This document shows, piece by piece, positions 43,191 to 54,481 of a DNA stretch of 64,000 bases. The stretch spans positions 11,031,918 through 11,095,917 of the forward strand of contig CM119265.1 of the NCBI GenBank assembly GCA_051294375.1. Reading direction: 5' to 3'. Source of the DNA: Paraspadella gotoi. Taxonomy: Eukaryota > Chaetognatha. The number at the start of each line of letters is the position of its first letter. Position 1 is the stretch's first letter. The notes below the pieces were generated by a model. That model made no database searches, had not been told where the DNA came from, and worked only from the letters and a program-made list of their open reading frames with translations. The translations under genes and the position numbers were made by a program.

Positions 43191-43266
<76 letters not shown>
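43191..43266. repeat. (GA)n tract upstream of erlin
   Basis: About 75 bp of GA repeat. In erlin sense it is (CT)n lying about 30-110 bp before the ATG, in the presumed 5' untranslated or promoter region. A CG-rich word ACGCGCCCACGCGCG follows farther upstream. Confidence 0.85.
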
Positions 43267-43270
<4 letters not shown>

Positions 43271-43451
43271 TATAATATTTCGCGCGCGTGGGCGCGTTTT
43301 AAGTCCAATTCTTTGAGTTACTCAGTATTTTTTCTAAAGAGCATGATAAAGATTTGTAGACTAGAGAGATCCAACTAAAAACCAAACTAAAACGAGTCTA
43401 TAACTAATAACTGGGTTTTGAGTTTCAACAACGATCTGTCATTTCGTCATC

Positions 43452-43726
43452 TCAACCCCCGATCCTGTTCTGGGTCAAGGGGATCACGATCCTGTCAGCC
43501 CAAAAGGATCTTCTAGGAGCGTCGCTTCCCGGGGGCAGCGTCGCCAGAAAGACGGCAACGTCGTCGCCCACGTCGGGATGCCGCGTTTCTTGAAGGAGTC
43601 GGAAGGGCCATTTTGTTTACATTAAAACTTAGTATTTTCAGTAGTCTGGTGGTCTCGCATGCCTGGTAATATCCGTATCGCAAAATCCAGACAACAGGCG
43701 CTGAAGATATCATCATTGTTTGGATG
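43452..43726 (-). CDS. Carbonyl-reductase-like SDR, C-terminal exon, copy 1
   Basis: Acceptor CCCCTCAG at 43,727-43,729. It starts NNDDIFSACC and then, after a 1-base loss where CCPG is expected, reads GFCDTDITRHARPP. Later in another frame it reads DVGDDVAVFLATLPPGSDAP and ends at a stop, 43,454-43,452. This follows the end of the human CBR1 family (ACCPGWVRTDM, then EEGAETPVYLALLPP, then a short tail). The in-frame stops between the two pieces could be a small intron or decay. It belongs downstream of the exon at 43,806-43,959 and about 300 bp upstream of the erlin start, same strand. Confidence 0.65.
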
Positions 43727-43805
43727 CTGAGGGGTTGAAGAAAAGAAAAAGAATCGAGATCATTAAGGATTTCGATTTTTAATTTGAATTCTCTTCGTCG
43801 CACAC
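43727..43805 (-). other. Intron between SDR catalytic and C-terminal exons, copy 1
   Basis: 79 bp, GTGTGC...CCCCTCAG. Exon phases agree across it (VQ|HPNND). Confidence 0.6.
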
Positions 43806-43959
43806 CTGGACGTCGTACTCGCGCTGGTGAACGGGTGCGAGAACAGTCATACCCAACTTGGAAACATCGTAGGCACAATCGTGCCAGGGTTCGTCGCCCA
43901 CCTTGGTCGACTCCACGAATTCCAACATCGAACGTTAATTCGGGAGAGTTGAACCGATG
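43806..43959 (-). CDS. Carbonyl-reductase-like SDR, catalytic YxxxK exon, copy 1
   Basis: Acceptor TTTTTCAG, donor GTCCAG|GTGTGC. It encodes MLEFVESTKVGDEPWHDC followed by AYDVSKLGMTVLAPVHQREY, matching the catalytic Tyr-x-x-x-Lys helix of NADPH carbonyl reductases. A preceding piece FNSPEL lies in another frame, so there is a frameshift or deletion. Copy 2 lacks 12 bases (EPWH) here, an in-frame difference. The family reduces carbonyls in the cytosol with NADPH. Confidence 0.7.
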
Positions 43960-44440
43960 CTGAAAAAGAAATAAGAAATATTCATCTCTGCTTCTCTATC
44001 GTTCAGTTTCCTTATTTCTTTTTTATCTCGCCAAGGAATCTCTCTTTTAATAATATGTCATGCTCTCTCTCTCTTTTTCTCCGACGCTGCTGCTTCTGAT
44101 TCCAGCGGCTGTCAGGCTTCTCTCTATCTCTCTTTTAATTATATGTCGCTCTCTCTTTCTCTCTTTTTTCTTCTGAATAGGGGTTGCCCCTCTCAATGGG
44201 GTGAATCAAAAATTTAGTATGGGAACATGCTCAAACGAAAATTTATGCATTTTTAAGTATACTTTCAATGTATAAAAAATTTCTTATATGGCTCTATGCC
44301 CAAATATTTATTTTTTAATATTTATTTATAGAAAGGAAAAGAGTTTGGCCCTCCTTAGATTCGTCGAAAAACGAGTTCAGCTCTGCAGCGGTAGTCCAGC
44401 TTCTCTCTATCTTCTCTCTCTGCTGCTTCTCTCTGATTAT
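43960..44440. other. Intronic or spacer sequence of the SDR locus, copy 1
   Basis: CT-rich short repeats (CTCTCTATCTCTCTTTTAAT twice). No gene. Repeated at 49,083-49,580. Confidence 0.5.
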
Positions 44441-45535
44441 TAGTCGGTTCTGCTTATCAGCAGATCCCGACTCTATAATTCACTTTGTCAGTCCATCGGT
44501 CGTATCGGTCCGCCCCCTCAATATTGTCGGGAACTAACTTATATCATGTCAGAACATCGAATTATGATAAAATTATGCAAAAAAAATGATGTCCGTGCCG
44601 TCCGATTCGTCCCACTTTAGCAAAAAAACCAAATTACTCGTGATTGGATGGATGGATTTGAATGAAATTTGTGTGTGTGGGTAGGGAAGTGTGTGATTGA
44701 GCTGGATATAAAGTTTCGATGGAATCGTCCAAGTGGAAAATGAGTTATTAATAAATGGAAAAATGGAAACAAAAAACCTGATTTCACTACTAATTGATTA
44801 TGATTTTTTTCCCTTTTAATTAAATGTATATGCAGGATGTATTTAATAAATCAAATAATTAATCAGTTAATTAATCAATTAATACAATAATTAATTAATC
44901 AATCAATCAATGTCTCAATCCGTCCCACCTTAAGCAAAAAAGCCCAATAACTCGTGATTGGCTGGTTGGATCGGAATGAAATTTTGTGTAGATGTGTGAT
45001 GAAGCTGGATATAAAGTTTCGACGGAATCGTGTGAGTGGATATGAGTTTTAAATGGAAAAAACATAAGTTGCATTTACTAAAAATCTTTTTACTTTTTTA
45101 ACCAATAAATACTCTAATTAATCATAATTGGATGGATAGATTGAGTTCAAATTTTTGTGTGTGGGTAGGAAAATGTGTGACGAAGCTTGATAATAGAATT
45201 TCGGTACTAGTGGAAAAGAGTTTAAATGAAAAAAATATGAGTCACATTTACTTGACTCTTTTTACTTATTTTAACCCATAATAGATTGAGATTAAATTTT
45301 GTGAGCGGGAAGGAAAGTTTGTGAAGAAGCTAGATATAAAGTTTTTGACGGAATTGTGCCAGTGGAAATGAGTTAAATGGAAAAAATATAAGTCACATTT
45401 ACTTTATTTTAAGGACATCGATGATGATAAGCTTATAATTAATTTATAATTATTATAAATTAATAATTAATTAATCGATAATTAATTAATTAATTTTCGT
45501 AGGCAGAATCGACATCGTTTGCTCAAACTTGTTTT
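44441..45535 (+). mobile_element. Hairpin-ended repeat, full-length, copy 1
   Basis: It starts TAGTCGGTTCTGCTTATCAG, a hairpin whose arms are AGTCGGATCTGCT and AGCAGATCCGACT in better copies. It continues with CACTTTGTC and GTCCGTCCG-rich sequence and several tandem sub-repeats of about 120-170 bp (GAAATTTTGTGTG...TGGAAAAAACATAAGTCACA). It ends TCGTAGGCAGAATCGACAT...CTCAAACTTGTT. A hairpin at one end, internal tandem repeats and no target duplication suggest a non-autonomous Helentron-like (HINE) element. No Rep/helicase is present. Confidence 0.5.
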
Positions 45536-45639
45536 TTCTTCTGAATAGGGGTAGCACAGTGATCAAACAAATCGGACTAAATTTCTGGATAAACCTCTCG
45601 TTTTTAGCAAAAGCAACTTTTTCTCGTATGCTGATTATC

Positions 45640-45790
45640 ATCGCATCAATGAATGACTATCATCGTATCAATGAATGATTATCATCACATTAATGAATGA
45701 CTATCATCGCATCAATCATTTGGTTATCATCACATCAATCATTTTGTTATCATCATATTAATCATTTGGTTATCATCGCATCAATAATCA
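45640..45790. repeat. AATGAATGATTATCATCGCATC array, copy 1
   Basis: A 22-23-bp unit in inverse orientation to the array at 27,688. Its second copy is at 50,900-51,125. Confidence 0.8.
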
Positions 45791-47566
45791 ACTACTTGCA
45801 GGCTCGATCCTTATGCTTTAAAGATTTTTTTGTTCGAATTTCCACTTCATTATATAATGCATATTGCAAATTAGATTATAGTACTTTTTCATTAATTTTT
45901 CATTAATTTTTTTGATACTATACCATCGAAGGAACGGAATCGAAATCAAATCGGAATCAAATCGGAATCGAATCGGATCAGCGACTCGAGTGATTTCAAC
46001 CAAGGACTCGATGATTGGATGAATCACCATCGGAATCTGACCAATGAGAAGAGGGGCTTCATGCCATCGGGAAAAAGAGCCCACGTCGTTGATCCGGTTG
46101 CCCTGTATAAATAGGAAACGTTTTTGCATTGAATTCATTCTGTCTCACACCGTTCTTCGCTTGTTATATTTCTCATTTTTTCATCCTTTCTATTTTTTAT
46201 CTTTCTTTCTTTCAATTTTTCTATCTTTCTTTCTTCAATTTTTAGTCGGATCTGCTTATCAGCAGATTCCGACTCTATAATTCATTTTGTCGGTGCGGTA
46301 AATCATTTTTATCACATCAGAACATCATATTATGATAAGTTAAGCAAATTGAAATTTTTGGTTCCAAATGGAACCGGGATTCTTCATGGCTCCTCTCCAC
46401 CACGCAGATGCTCTTTTGTTCCAGATGTCGTGTGTCCACAAGAAATACAAAAGAGAAAAGCAGGAGTAGAGACGCAATGCAAGCTAAAAGCTGAAAGAGA
46501 GTTCCACCGAGGCGAAAAAAAATATTATTGATTTCAGCCCATCTGAATATTTTTTTTATTCCCTGAATCTTTACAGAAGTTATCCTAAAAAATCTATGCA
46601 AAATTGTTACAGGCTATCGAGATACAGTAAAATACAGTGAATAATTTAAAAATCCATTACCCTTAAATATTATTGGAACTAAACTTTGCCATTGCGTAAA
46701 AAAACATTTCAATCAATTTTTGTCAATTTCTGAATTTCTGGCTGGGATTCTGTTTTCACATCTATTTTTTTTTCACTTTGACAAAGTACTTTTTTTTCAT
46801 ATTCATTAAAAAAAAAAAAAAAAAAGTAAGTCTTTCTTAATAACCTTTTGAATCATAATAACCACATATAGTTATAAGCGTTTTAAACCTGAAAGAAAAA
46901 TTATATATTATGTATATTTTTTTAAAAGATTATTTCTTTTTACTGCAATATGCAAATGAGCTTATTGCATTTTTTGCTTTTTATAACAGAGCATTTGGAA
47001 AACTTTTAAGAAATCTAACGCATGATCTTTAATGGAATAAAAAATATATTTGAAAACTTTTAGGGTAACAAATAGATGAATTTAAACTTATGAATATTAA
47101 AAAAATAATTCATCATTGAGTATCCATCAATCCATAAAAAGTTAATTATTAGTAAAGCTTTTAAAAAAAAAAAAAGAAAAACAAGAAAGAGACTCAGAAG
47201 GTCACACATTTGGATGTCACTGTGTAAAGGTTGAAATTAATTAAAAGAAAAGGAGAGAGAGAAAGAGATTGAATGATAGAAAGAATCTTTGGCAGAAATA
47301 CAAGTAATGAACATAATTAAATCTAATAAAAAAAGATGGAAAATCAAAGCCAAAGAATGAATCGTCTCATAATCCAATTAGGAAAAATTCTGTACTAATT
47401 TAAGAGCTTTCAGCATAACCAATCAATCAATCAATCAATTAAAAATTATTCAATCAATCTCTCTCTCTCTCTCTCTCTCCCTCTCTCTCTTTTTGTTTGT
47501 GTCTTTTTATTATCTCTCTCTCTTTCTTGTAGATACACATTTATAATGTTCATCTTATTAACAATT
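45791..47566. other. Non-coding; contains a copy-specific insertion
   Basis: 45,791-46,345 matches 51,126-51,790. 46,346-47,566 has no counterpart in the second copy. I see AT-rich sequence with a (CT)n run at 47,459-47,488 and no convincing gene. Confidence 0.4.
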
Positions 47567-48310
47567 ATTAGTCAGATCAGCTTTCAGCAGATCCCGACTC
47601 TATAATTGACTTTGTCAGTCCGTCGGTCCGTCCCCTCAATATTGTCGGGCACTCACTTATATCATGTCAGAACATCGAATTATGATAAAGGCCAGAGAGA
47701 TATTAGAGTGGCCTTGGGTTTGTTTCCTCAGGGAACAATACCTGAGCCAGCTAACACGAGATCAATCCTATTATCTTCCCAACCTATGATACGCCAATGA
47801 CCCGGCACAGTCAGCAATGCCTTTCCTTCACGAGACCGTCCCAACTGAGCAAAAAACTCCAATTACTCGTGATTGGATGGATGGGAATGGTATGAAATTT
47901 TGTGTGTGAGTAGGAAACAGTGTGATTGAGATGGATATGAGTTTCGATGGAATCGTGCAAGGGGAAATTGGTTTAAATGGAAAAAACAAAAAAATATATT
48001 TCACTATTTGAACACCAATTGCTCATGAGTGGATAGGGCAATTGACTTGAAATTTTGTATGATGGTAGGAAAGTGTGTGATTGAGCTGGATATATAGTTT
48101 CGATAGAATCGTGCGAGTGGAAATGAGTTAAAATGGAAAAAACAAAAGTCATATTTACTTGAAGTATTTTTACATAAATTTACTCATAATTATTATGTTT
48201 ATTAAAAATTGGATAGATAAATTGAAATGGAATTTTGTGTGTGGGTAGGAAAGTATGTGATAAAGCTGGATATAAATTTTTTGATGGAATCGTAGGAGTG
48301 GAAAAGAGTT
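47567..48310 (+). mobile_element. Hairpin-ended repeat family with an unrelated 130-bp block
   Basis: Begins TTAGTCAGATCAGCTTTCAG and has three tandem sub-repeats. At 47,687-47,820 the expected GTCCGTCCG stretch is replaced by about 130 bp of moderate GC content (GGCCAGAGAGATATTAGAGT onward), origin unknown. Counterpart: 52,143-52,790. Confidence 0.5.
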
Positions 48311-48379
48311 CAAATTAGAAAACCAAAAGACACAATTTATTTGATTTTTTTAAAGTTCTCTCTCTCTATCTCTGATTGA

Positions 48380-48505
48380 TTGATTGATTGACCAAATTAG
48401 CCAATTGACAAAAAATATGCCAGTTGACCAAATTATGCCAGTTGACCAAATTATGCCAGTTGACCAAATTATGCCAGTTGACGCAAATTATGTCAGTTGG
48501 AGACC
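48380..48505. repeat. TTGACCAAATTATGCCAG minisatellite, short allele
   Basis: About seven 18-bp units. The longer allele, about 13 units, is at 52,818-53,045. Confidence 0.9.
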
Positions 48506-48516
48506 AGAAACATCGT

Positions 48517-48541
48517 NNNNNNNNNNNNNNNNNNNNNNNNN
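48517..48541. other. Assembly gap (25 N)
   Basis: Exactly 25 N. The sequence after it restarts at the equivalent of 43,398. Confidence 0.98.
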
Positions 48542-48597
48542 TATAACTAATAACTGGGTTTTGAGTTTCAAACAACGATCTGTCATTTCGTTCATTC

Positions 48598-48864
48598 TCA
48601 ACCCCCGATCCTGTTCTGGTCAAGGGATCACGATCCTGTCAGCCCAAAGATCTTCTAGGAGCGTCGCTTCCCGGGGGCAGCGTCGCCAGAAAGACGAGCA
48701 ACGTCGTCGCCCACGTCGGGATGCGCGTTTCTTGAAGAGTCGGAAGGCCATTTTGTTTACATTAAAACTTAGTATTTTCAGTAGTCTGTGGTCTCGCATG
48801 CCTAGTAATATCCGTATCGCAAAATCCAGACAACAGGCGCTGAAGATATCATCATTGTTTGATG
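48598..48864 (-). CDS. Carbonyl-reductase-like SDR, C-terminal exon, copy 2
   Basis: Same content as 43,452-43,726 with several single-base indels. ATCTTCAGCGCCTGTTGTCT and the GACGTTGCTCGTCTTTCTGG region are recognisable. Frame is not maintained; sequencing errors are likely. Confidence 0.55.
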
Positions 48865-48941
48865 CTGAGGGTTGAAGAAAAGAAAAAGATCGAGATCATT
48901 AAGGATTTCGATTTTTAATTTGAATTCTCTTCGTCGCACAC

Positions 48942-49082
48942 CTGGACGTCGTACTCGCGCGGTGAACAGGTGCGAGGACAGTCACACCCAACTTGGAAAC
49001 ATCGTAGGCACAATCGTCGCCCACCTTGGTCGACTCCACGAATTCCAACATCGAACGTTAATTCGGGAGAGTTGAACCGATG
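48942..49082 (-). CDS. Carbonyl-reductase-like SDR, catalytic YxxxK exon, copy 2
   Basis: It reads STKVGDDCAYDVSKLGVTVL, then shifts frame one base after VH relative to copy 1. Acceptor and donor are the same as in copy 1. GVTVL is closer to CBR1-type sequences than the GMTVL of copy 1. Confidence 0.65.
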
Positions 49083-49580
49083 CTGAAAAAGAAATAAGAA
49101 ATATTCAATTATTCATCTCTGCTTCTCTAATATCTCTATCGTTCAGTTTCCTTATTTCTTTTTTATCTCGCCAAGGAATCTCTCTTTTAATAATATGTCA
49201 TGCTCTCTCTCTCTTTTTCTCCGCACGCTGCTGCCTTCTGATTCCAGCGGCTGTCAGGCTTCTCTCTATCTCTCTTTTAATTTATAGTCGCTCTCTCTTT
49301 CTCTCTTTTTCTTCTGAATAGGGGTTGCCCCTCTTCAATGGGGTGAATCAAAAATTTAGTATGGGAACATGCTCAAACGAAAAATTTATGCATTTTTAAG
49401 TATACTTTCAATGTATAAAAAATTTCTTATATGGCTTCTATGCCCAAAATATTTATTTTTTAATATTTATTTATAGAAAGGAAAGAGTTTGGCCCTCCTT
49501 AGATTCGTCGAAAAACGAGTTCAGCTCTGCAGCGGTAGTCCAGCTTCTCTCTTCATCTTCCTCTCTCTCTCTCTCTGATT

Positions 49581-50812
49581 ATTAGTCGTTCTGCTTATCA
49601 GCAGATCCCGACTCTATAATTCACTTTGTCAGTCCATCGGTCCATCGGTCCGCCCCCTCAATATTGTCGGGAACTAACTTATATCATGTCAGAACATCGA
49701 ATTATGATAAAATTATGCAAAAAAAATGATGTCCGTCCGTCCATTCGTCCACTTTTAGCAAAAAACACCAAATTACTCGTGATTGGATGGATGGATTTGA
49801 ATGAAATTTGGGTGGGTTAGGGAAGTGTGTGATTGAGCTGGATATAAAGTTTCGATGGAATCGTCCAAGTGAAAATGAGTTTAAATGGAAAAAAACAAAA
49901 AAAATATAATTACTATTTGAACACCAATGCTCATGAGTGGATGGGGCGATTGACCTGGAATTTTGTATCGAGTAGAAAGGTGTGTGGAAACAAGAAACCA
50001 AGTTTCGATGGAATCGTTTGAGTGGAAATGAGTTTAAATGGAAAAAACCAAAAAAACCTGTTTCACTAATTGATTATGATTTTTTTTCCCTTTTATATTA
50101 AATGTATATGCAGGATGTATTAATAATCAAATAATTAATCAGTTAATTAATCAATTAGTCAATTAATTAATCATTAATTAATCAATCAGTCAATCAATCC
50201 GTCCCACCTTAAGCAAAAAAGCCCAATAACTCGTGATTGGCTGGTTGGATCGGAATGAAATTTTGTGATGTGTGATGAAGCTGGATATAAAGTTTCGACG
50301 GAATCGTGTGAGTGGATATGAGTTTTAAATGGAAAAACATAAGTTGCATTTACTAAAATCTTTTTACTTATTTTAACCAATAAATACTCTAATTAATCAT
50401 AATTGGATGGATAGAATTGAGTTCAAATTTTGTGTGTGGGTAGGAAAATGTGTGACGCAAGCTTGATATAAAGTTTCGTACTAGTGGAAAAGAGTTTAAA
50501 TGAAAAAAATATGAGTCACATTTACTTGAACTCTTTTTACTTATTTTAACCCATAATAGATTTGAGATTAAATTTTGTGAGCGGGAAGGAAAGTTTGTGA
50601 AGAAGCTAGATATAAAGTTTTGACGGAATTGTGCCAGTGGAAATGAGTTTAAATGGAAAAAATATAAGTCACATTTACTTTATTTTTAAGGACATCGATG
50701 ATGATAAGCTATATATAAATTTATAATTATTAAAATTAATAATTAATTAATCGATTAATTAATTAATTAATTTTCGTAGGGCAGATCGACATCGTTTGCT
50801 CAAACTTGTTTT
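49581..50812 (+). mobile_element. Hairpin-ended repeat, full-length, copy 2
   Basis: Allelic copy of 44,441-45,535 with one extra tandem sub-repeat. Same termini. Confidence 0.5.
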
Positions 50813-50899
50813 TTCTTCTGAATAGGGGTAGCACAGTGATCCAAATGGACTAAATTTCTGGATAAACCTCTCGTTTTTAGCAAAAACAACTTTTTTCTC

Positions 50900-51125
50900 G
50901 TATGCTCCTTATCATCGCATCAATGGAATGACTATCATCGTATCAATGAATGCATTATCATCACATTAATGAATGACTATCATCGGCATCAATCATTTGG
51001 TTATCATCACATCAATTCATTTTGTATCATCATATTAATCATTTGTTATCATCGCATCATTATTGGTTATCATCGCTCAATATTTGGTATCATCGCATCA
51101 ATAATTGGTACCATCGCATCAATAA
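50900..51125. repeat. CATCGCATCAATNATTNGGTTAT array, copy 2
   Basis: Longer allele of the array at 45,640-45,790. Confidence 0.8.
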
Positions 51126-51689
51126 TCAACTACTTGGCAGGGCTCGCATCCTTATGCTTTAAAGATTTTTTTGTTCGAATTTTCCCACTTCATTATATAA
51201 TGCATATTGCAAATTAGATTATAGTACTTTTTCATTAATTTTTTTGATACTATACCATCGAAGGAACGGAATCGAAATCAAATCAGAATCAAATTGGAAT
51301 CGAATCGGATCAGCGACTCGAGTGATTTCCACCAAGGACTCGATGATTGAATCACCATCGGAATCTGACCAATGAGAAGAGGGGCTTCATGCCATCGGGA
51401 AAAGGAGCCAAGTCGTTGATCCCGGTTGCCCTGTATAAATAGGAACGTTTTTGTATTGAATTCATTCTGTCTCACACCGTTCTTCGCTTGTTATATTTCT
51501 CAGAATAAATCACTTTTGTTTCATGTTGAATCTCTGTCTACTTACTTAAATGATACCTTGGCGAGATCCTTATACTTTTAAGATTTTTTTTTATATTTTT
51601 ATTTCCTTATCATTTTTTCCTTTCTTATTTCATCCTTTCTATTTTTTATCTTTCTTTCTTTCAATTTTTCTACTTTCTTTCTTTAAATT

Positions 51690-52790
51690 TTAGTCGGATC
51701 TGCTTATCAGCAGATTCCGACTCTATAATTCATTTTGTCGGTGCATAAAACATTTTATCACATCAGAACATTCATATTATGATAGTTAAGCAAAAAAAAA
51801 AAAAAAATGTCCGTCCGTCCCCCTTTGCAAAAAAACTCCAATTACTCGTAATTGGATGGATGGATTGGATTGAAATTTTGTGTGTGGTTAGGAAAGTGTA
51901 TGATTGAGCTGGATATAAAGTTTCGATGGAATCGTGCGAGTGGAAATGAGTTTAAATGGGAAAAACATAAGTCACTTTATTTGAATCTTTCGATAGATTC
52001 TAATTACAATTTATCGACGTGGACCAATAAATCTGTCTAGTCTTGCACTTTTAGTTCTTTAGATATCTCGAAATCTTTAGTTTTAAGAAACTATTTGGTA
52101 ATTGCTGGAATGGTGGACTTTTCTGTGAGAGAAGCAACTTTTCAGTCGGATCTGCTTATCTGCTTATCTAATTCACTTTGTCGGTCCGTCGGTCCACCCA
52201 AAATATTGTCAGTAAATCATTATTATCATATCAGAACCTCGAATTATGATAAATTATGCAAAAAAAATTATGTCCGTCCGTCTCCCCTTAGCAAAAAACT
52301 CAAATTACTCGTGATTGGATGGATGGATTGGTATGAAATTTTGTGTGTGAGTAGGAACAGTGTGATTGAGATGGATATGAAGTTTCGATGGAATCGTGCG
52401 AGCGGAAATTGGTTTAAATGGAAAAAACAAAAAAATATATTTCACTATTTGAACACCATTGCTCATGAGTGGATAGGGCAATTGACTTGAAATTTTGTAT
52501 GATGGTAGGAAAGTGTGTGATTGAGCTGGATATATAGTTTCGATAGAATCGTGCGAGTGGAAATGAGTTAAAATGGAAAAAACAAAAGTCATATTTACTT
52601 GAAGTATTTTTACATAAATTTACTCATAATTATTATGTTTATTAAAAATTGGATAGATAAATTGAAATGGAATTTTGTGTGTGGGTAGGAAAGTATGTGA
52701 TAAAGCTGGATATAAATTTTTTGATGGAATCGTAGGAGTGGAAAAGAGTTCAAATTAGAAAACCAAAAGACACATTTATTTGATTTTTTA
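51690..52790 (+). mobile_element. Two hairpin-ended repeat copies in tandem
   Basis: One begins at about 51,690 (AGTCGGATCTGCTTATCAGC) and runs to about 52,000. A second begins at about 52,143 with a damaged hairpin and has three sub-repeats, collinear with 47,567-48,310. Confidence 0.5.
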
Positions 52791-52817
52791 AAGTTTCTCT
52801 CTCTCTATCTCTGATTG

Positions 52818-53045
52818 ATTGATTGATTGACCAAATTATGCCAATTGACAAAATATGCCAGTTGACCAAATTATGCCAGTTGACCAAATTATGCCAGTTG
52901 ACAAATTATGTCAGTTGACCAAATTATGTCAGTTGACCAAATTATGTCAGTTGACCAAATTTTGTCAGTTGACCAATTTTGTCAGTTGACCAAATTATGC
53001 CAGTTGACCAAATTATGTTAATTGACCAAATTATGTCAGTTGAAC
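52818..53045. repeat. TTGACCAAATTATGYCAG minisatellite, long allele
   Basis: About 13 units of 17-18 bp, ending where the TA-flanked element at 53,052 is inserted. Confidence 0.9.
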
Positions 53046-53051
53046 AAATTA

Positions 53052-53961
53052 CAGAAGGCTTCATATTATAAAATGAGGTACCCCTTTTTTGTGACCAGAA
53101 CTCGTTCCGAGAAAACTACTGAACCAAATTTATTGAAATTTGGAATGAACGATCTCTATGTGAATTCTAATAAAACTATCAAGGCGAATTTCAATATTTG
53201 ACCGCTGAGCCGAGATATGGGCCCCCGGGGGGTCACCCATGGGGGCAAAAAATGGTCAAATTTTTCTATTATTTTTGCTTTGAACAGTTTCACAAACGTT
53301 TACTCTTCCACAAAAACTTATTTATTACCTCAAAAATATTCATTTACCATAATTTTTAGCTTCATGAACATCATCAGATTTGGAATAATTTGGGAAAATT
53401 GGAAGTAAAACGATGAACCATGCATCTTCAACCATGCTTAATTATTGCAAATTTATCAATATTAGTTCTAAAATGTTTTTTTTTTATGTTTAAAACGTCA
53501 ATGCACCTGATGCTACTAAAGAATTTTGGCCCCCCAGGGGTCCACCCCAAGGGCCCTGTATCTCTTGTCAGGGGTTGAATATCAAAATTCGCCTCGATAG
53601 TTCCATTTATATAGTCATTAGCACTCTAAATGTAAAATTTCATTAAATTTGATCGGGTAGTTTGGTGGGAACATATTCTGGTCACAAAAAAGGGGTACTG
53701 TGGCGGTATATTCACACCGCCTCATGTCCACCATCCTTCAGCCAAATCCATTGGGTCAGAGGGTGAACACACCATCCCAGGCGTAGTGTTCCCTCTGTGT
53801 TGGCAAAGCGAGACCGTCCTATGGTAACCGCGCCAGTGACTGGATGCGTCACTGAGGGTCGGAAACCCCCAAAGCTAACAGTGAGATGCCCCATCCCAAT
53901 GGGCATCACAGGCAACCCGGCTATTGCCATAGTACCTCATTTTATAATATGAAGCCTTCTG
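53052..53961. mobile_element. TA-flanked long-inverted-repeat element
   Basis: Bounded by TA on both sides, with 29-bp perfect terminal inverted repeats starting CAGAAGGCTTCATATTATAA. Inside are diverged inverted arms of about 330 bp (GTACCCCTTTTTTGTGACC near 53,080 and its inverse near 53,700) with GC-rich GGGCCCCCGG-type blocks. Between the right arm and the terminus is a 230-bp segment (53,702-53,931) with a 73-codon minus frame. TA duplication suggests a Tc1/mariner-type mechanism, but there is no transposase. Relatives: 29,070-29,440, 37,387-37,724 and 60,323 onward. Confidence 0.65.
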
Positions 53962-54416
53962 TAGTTATATTCTAACTTTTAAGGCAATGGTGGCCCATTC
54001 GGACTACCTATTGTCTTTCTTAGTTTATCCATTTGTATTGACAATGAAAGTGCATGTACAAGACGAGAATAAAAATAATCTAAATGTTGAGATGGGCCGA
54101 GCAGATAAAAGAAAAATTTTAAAATTTTTAGTAAAATAAATTCACCAAACTAGTTTGCTAAAGAATTGTATAAATCTTATCACTACTGCACTAGTGCACT
54201 GGTAAAGACGAAGAAAGTACGGCGTATGCAACATGGCCAACTTCAGAGCTGACGTAAACCACTCTGAGATTTGACAATTACATATTTATTCTCGAAAGTT
54301 TTTGCCAAATCTCGAGCTTGATTATTAAATAAAAATAACTCGTTCAAATCCTATAAATCTCTTAACTACAGGCATGACTACATGTCTAGTACATCGCTTA
54401 TTTACAAAAACAACCA
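53962..54416. other. Non-coding spacer in SDR locus
   Basis: No recognised gene. If the SDR gene is contiguous, this lies in the intron between its second exon and the exon at 49.08 kb. Confidence 0.4.
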
Positions 54417-54417
54417 C

Positions 54418-54481
54418 CTTTCTCCATCGCGCAGAATCGGTGCCAACTCATCCACGACTCGTTTGGTCCCGAAATAGTTGA
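54418..54481 (-). CDS. Carbonyl-reductase-like SDR, second recognisable exon
   Basis: It reads VNYFGTKRVVDELAPILRDG, the counterpart of CBR1 TNFFGTRDVCTELLPLI. Possible acceptor TTTCTGAAG and donor GAGAAAG|GTGGTT. The NNAG segment that should precede it is not found in the 150 bp between it and the first exon, so an exon is missing or deleted. Confidence 0.6.

Larger units (their letters stand above)
48542..53045. repeat. Second copy of the 43.4-48.5 kb region
   Basis: Collinear with 43,398-48,505 apart from small indels and a few insertions (for example 51,495-51,600 in this copy, 46,346-47,566 in the other). Read as a second haplotype placed in tandem. Confidence 0.75.

Noticed and set aside
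42760-43308. A 182-codon minus frame starting in the (CT)n tract before erlin
   Set aside because: It overlaps erlin exons 1 and 2 but reads through intron 1 and uses the wrong frame in exon 2. The spliced erlin model explains the region.
48380-48505. A CRISPR-like array of regular repeats
   Set aside because: Units are contiguous 18-bp minisatellite copies without variable spacers, in an animal genome.
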